From: CAG-273 sp963560005
Lineage (GTDB): Bacteria; Bacillota; Clostridia; TANB77; CAG-508
Reading direction: 5' to 3'
NCBI GenBank assembly: GCA_963560005.1
Contig: CAUWNG010000023.1
Coordinates: forward strand, 1-43,423
Length of the DNA: 43,423 bases
Part shown: piece after piece, positions 40,781-43,423 of the stretch
Position numbering within the stretch: the first letter of the stretch is position 1
Layout of the letters: every line of letters starts with the position of its first letter
Translations under genes and position numbers: made by a program
The notes under the pieces: generated by a model
The model's input: only the letters and a program-made list of their open reading frames with translations
What the model was told of the DNA's origin: nothing
Databases searched by the model: none

Positions 40781-41938
40781 ATGAAAAAAAGAGTAGTATT
40801 TGTGTTTTTAATTACAACTATATTAGTAGCATTCTGCTCTTTTTCTAATGGAGTGGAAAATACCCAATTAGATTTAAATCAACAAAAGCAAGAAGTGGAT
40901 AACAAAATAGAAGAAGCAAATAATAAATTGGAATATATACAAGAAGAACTAACAAATACTGTTATAGAAATTCAAAAATTAGATGATAAAATTTCTAATT
41001 ATGAGTATCAAGTGGAATCAATGGGGAAAGAGTTAACAGAGTTAGAAATTTCAATTGAAACAACAACTAAAAATTTAAAATTAATAACTGATAATTATGA
41101 AAAAAAAGAACAATTATTAGAAGAACAATTAGTGGTAATGTATGAATTAGGAGAACTTTCATATTTAGATGTTTTGCTATCTTCTAAATCAATTACAGAA
41201 TTTATTACTACATATCATTTTCTGGCAGATTTAACAGAATATAATACAAAATTAATGGATGATGTAGAAGAACAAATGAAGATAATAGAAAATGCAAAAA
41301 AGAAATTAGAAAATGAGCAAGCAGAACTAAAGATTCTAAAATCTAAAGCTGAACAAATATCTATAGTATTGAAAAATACAAAAACACTTCAACAAGCATA
41401 TATTACAAAACTAACAAAAGATGAAAAAAATATAAATGATAAAATTCAAAAGTATAAAATAGAGTCAGCTTTAATAGAAGCACAAATAAAAGCAAATTCT
41501 TCTTATGGATCAGCAGAAATACAAAATACAGGAGGAACAATGCCGTGGCCAGTAGCTATGACAGGAACACAGATTACATCATATTATGGAACTAGAGAAC
41601 ATCCTATTCAAGGAATAATAAAACTTCATCAAGGAATTGATATTGGTAATGTAGGATATGGAGCACCAGTTATCTCTGTAATGGATGGAATTGTTACTCA
41701 TGCAGGAGAATTAGGAAGTTACGGAAACTGTGTAATGATAGATCATGGTAATGGTATTACAACAGTATATGCACATGGGCAAAGTGTATTAACTGAAAAA
41801 GGGGCTACTGTAAAAAAAGGAGATGTAATATTGGCTACAGGTTCTACAGGAAATTCAACAGGACCACATTTACATTTTGAAGTAAGATTAAATGGAAATA
41901 CTGTAGATCCACTATTATTTGTAAATGAACCTAAATAA
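40781..41938 (+). CDS. Second secreted M23 peptidase with coiled coil, paralogue of the previous gene
   Basis: This 385-residue protein repeats the layout of its upstream neighbour: a signal peptide (about 1-24), a coiled coil containing MYELGELSYLDVLLSSKSITEFITTYHFLADL, and an M23 domain with HQGID (H283, D287) and HLHFEV (H363, H365). The domain is closer to standard LytM than the first, with GNVGYGAPVISVMDGIVTHAGELGSYGNCVMIDHGNG. The shared DVLLSS-S block shows that the two arose by duplication. It follows after 55 bases with its own AGGAGAG ribosome site and ends at a terminator. The substrate is expected to be peptidoglycan cross-links. Whether both copies answer to FtsX is not known. 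Confidence 0.9.
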   Translation: MKKRVVFVFLITTILVAFCSFSNGVENTQLDLNQQKQEVDNKIEEANNKLEYIQEELTNTVIEIQKLDDKISNYEYQVESMGKELTELEISIETTTKNLKLITDNYEKKEQLLEEQLVVMYELGELSYLDVLLSSKSITEFITTYHFLADLTEYNTKLMDDVEEQMKIIENAKKKLENEQAELKILKSKAEQISIVLKNTKTLQQAYITKLTKDEKNINDKIQKYKIESALIEAQIKANSSYGSAEIQNTGGTMPWPVAMTGTQITSYYGTREHPIQGIIKLHQGIDIGNVGYGAPVISVMDGIVTHAGELGSYGNCVMIDHGNGITTVYAHGQSVLTEKGATVKKGDVILATGSTGNSTGPHLHFEVRLNGNTVDPLLFVNEPK

Positions 41939-41965
41939 AGCAGGAACTTTTCCTGCTTTGATTAT
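41937..41965 (+). terminator. Intrinsic terminator after the second M23 gene
   Basis: AAAGCAGGAA (41937-41946) pairs perfectly with TTCCTGCTTT (41950-41959) with a CTT loop. The tail is moderately T-rich. It overlaps the stop codon. Confidence 0.8.
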
Positions 41966-42088
41966 TTCAAAAAGATGAATTTATATTATGTTAGTGTAAT
42001 ATAAATAAATAATAGAAGCAAAGTTGAAAAAAGATTATTTGATTTTTGTAACTAATTGTAGCTTAAGAAAAGAAAGGAATTGAGAATA

Positions 42089-43300
42089 GTGGAAAATAAA
42101 AATAGAATTTATAATATTATAATGTTAGTAGTTATATGTATTGCTGTAACAGCAGTTATAACATCATTTTGTACATATAAATATTTATCCGAAAATGGAG
42201 GAATAATGTATGCAGAAAAAAATTTAAGTTTAGAAGGTCTAGAAGAAACTTTACAAAATTTTAGAGCTGCATTTGAAAAAGAATATATTGGAGAAATAAA
42301 CGATGAAGCAATGGTAGAAAGTGCTATAAAGGGATATGTTAGTGGTTTAGGAGATGAGTATACAACATACTATACTAAAGAAGAAATGGAAGATTTAATG
42401 GAAGAAACCGAAGGAAATTATGTTGGGATTGGAATATATATTAGTGCGTATAAGGAGTCAAATGAAATAGTTATAATAAAACCAATGGAAGGATCACCAG
42501 CAGAAGAAGCAGGATTATTACCAGGAGATATAATTAAAAAGGTAGATGGAATAGAATATAATGGAGATACTATAGATGAAATGACTAATAAAATAAAGGG
42601 ACCAGAAGGAACAAAAGTAAAAGTAGAAATAAAAAGAAAAAATCAAAATAAAGAAATTGAAGTAGAAAGAAGAAAAATAATAATTAGTCATATTGATTCA
42701 AAAATGATAAATGAAAGTATAGGCTATATTTCCATATCTGATTTTGAGGGAGGATGTGCACAGGAATTTGAGGAAAATTATAGAAATCTAGAAAAACAAG
42801 GTGTCAATAGCTTAATTATAGATATTAGGAACAATGGCGGAGGTTTAGTTGACGAAGCTATTGCAATATTGGAACTAATAACAGATAAAGGTTCTACATT
42901 ATTAATTACTACAGATAAAAATGAAGCAGAAGAAATAACAAAATCAGAAAAGAATCCAATTATAAATATGCCAATAGTACTTTTAGTTAATGAATATTCA
43001 GCAAGTGCTTCAGAAATTATGGCAGGAGCATTAAAAGATAATAATAGAGCAACTTTAGTTGGTGTAACAACTTATGGAAAAGGTGTAATTCAAAAAGTAT
43101 ATCCATTGACTGATGGAAGTGGATTGAAAATGACAACAAACGAATATTTTACACCAAATCATAATAAAATAAATAAAATTGGAATAGAGCCAAATAAAAA
43201 GATAGATTTGCCAAAAGAGATAAAAAATAAAACAAACATAACAGAAGAAGAAGATATACAATTACAAAAAGCTATAGAGATTTTGAATATTAAAAATTAA
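42089..43300 (+). CDS. ctpB: C-terminal processing serine protease (S41, CtpA/CtpB type)
   Basis: This PDZ-containing serine protease acts outside the cell membrane and processes secreted or membrane proteins. The 403-residue product has one N-terminal helix (about 10-30), a cap-forming segment with EYIGEINDEAMVESAIKGYVSGLGDEYTTYYT, a PDZ domain (about 115-195) with GLLPGDIIKKVDG, and a catalytic domain. The catalytic dyad should be Ser306 in EYSASASEI and Lys331 in TTYGKGV; their 25-residue spacing is the same as in Escherichia coli Prc. I choose GTG 42089 with an AAAGGA site 10 bases before it over TTG 42080. In Bacillus, CtpB lies beside ftsEX and acts in the sigma-K checkpoint; that role here is an inference. 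Confidence 0.9.
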   Translation: MENKNRIYNIIMLVVICIAVTAVITSFCTYKYLSENGGIMYAEKNLSLEGLEETLQNFRAAFEKEYIGEINDEAMVESAIKGYVSGLGDEYTTYYTKEEMEDLMEETEGNYVGIGIYISAYKESNEIVIIKPMEGSPAEEAGLLPGDIIKKVDGIEYNGDTIDEMTNKIKGPEGTKVKVEIKRKNQNKEIEVERRKIIISHIDSKMINESIGYISISDFEGGCAQEFEENYRNLEKQGVNSLIIDIRNNGGGLVDEAIAILELITDKGSTLLITTDKNEAEEITKSEKNPIINMPIVLLVNEYSASASEIMAGALKDNNRATLVGVTTYGKGVIQKVYPLTDGSGLKMTTNEYFTPNHNKINKIGIEPNKKIDLPKEIKNKTNITEEEDIQLQKAIEILNIKN

Positions 43301-43330
43301 TAAGTTATTCATAATAAAATTATAAAAATA

Positions 43331-43359
43331 TTGAATTATAGGTTTAGTTGTAGTAATAT
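43331..43359 (+). promoter_or_regulatory. Possible promoter of the gene at the right edge
   Basis: TTGAAT (43331-43336), a 17-base spacer and TAATAT (43354-43359) lie downstream of ctp and before an AGGAG ribosome site. Confidence 0.4.
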
Positions 43360-43397
43360 ATATAGAGAAAAAAACAAAAGATTAGGAGATGAAAGAG

Positions 43398-43423
43398 ATG
43401 AAAAAGCTTGAAAGCGTTGGGGC
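43398..43423 (+). CDS. 5' end of an unidentified gene (cut by window edge)
   Basis: ATG 43398 lies 9 bases after AGGAG and opens MKKLESVG before the window ends. Eight residues are too few to identify it. ATG 43389, one base after AGGAG, is too close to be preferred. Confidence 0.4.

Noticed and set aside
1..43423. CRISPR arrays, insertion sequences, prophage or toxin-antitoxin pairs
   Set aside because: I looked for regular spaced repeats, transposases, integrases and small paired ORFs and found none that could be supported.

Overview
The window is an ordinary chromosomal segment of a very AT-rich, endospore-forming member of the Clostridia (Bacillota). The grounds are strongly A/T-biased third codon positions, AGA as the usual arginine codon, strong Shine-Dalgarno sites, a T-box upstream of valS, and sporulation genes: the spoIIAA-spoIIAB-sigF operon, spoIID, a spoIIQ-like gene, gpr and sigH. 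TGA behaves as a normal stop. I see no phage, insertion sequence, CRISPR array, integron or other obvious accessory island. The species cannot be named from the sequence alone.

Layout. 1-1171: the 3' end of an unrecognised gene, then a leftward DUF2752/TM2 membrane-protein pair. 1395-8738: a rightward run tyrS-murB-yvcK-glycogen debranching enzyme-ruvC-holA. 8891-9832: gpr behind a near-perfect sigma-F type promoter. 10008-11214: an Ig-like membrane-anchored protein convergent with a TraX-family protein. 11460-14048: rpsO-pnp with structured leaders. 14133-17693: an S51 peptidase and a T-box-controlled valS. 17859-21379: spoIIAA-spoIIAB-sigF, spoIID and spoIIQ-like. 21431-21880: a leftward unknown. 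22169-26163: tig-clpP-clpX-birA. 26291-28190: sigH, tRNA-Thr(GGT) and ychF. 28364-35134: dnaE, then an FtsX-fold ABC permease split by an in-frame stop. 35216-37755: an unknown membrane protein translationally coupled to a split transketolase. 37948-43300: ftsE (frameshifted)-ftsX-two M23 coiled-coil hydrolases-ctp. The window ends eight codons into another gene.

How the genes work together. The sporulation genes cover the decision and engulfment stages: sigH (stationary phase), the SpoIIAA/AB switch that releases SigF, SpoIID and SpoIIQ (engulfment and the forespore channel) and GPR (germination). The control sites agree with this, with Spo0A-box and sigma-H-like elements before spoIIA and sigma-F-like elements before gpr and spoIIQ. 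The ftsEX block is a cell-wall hydrolase module: an ABC-type activator, two secreted coiled-coil peptidases and a processing protease.

The most notable points are two coding lesions in ABC-family genes. One is a one-base insertion inside the Walker A motif of ftsE. The other is a TAA directly followed by ATG that splits a large permease in frame. Either could be a real mutation or a sequence error. I did not find convincing evidence of a wholly new system. The least explained genes are 21431-21880 (leftward), 35216-35983 and the partial gene at the left edge.
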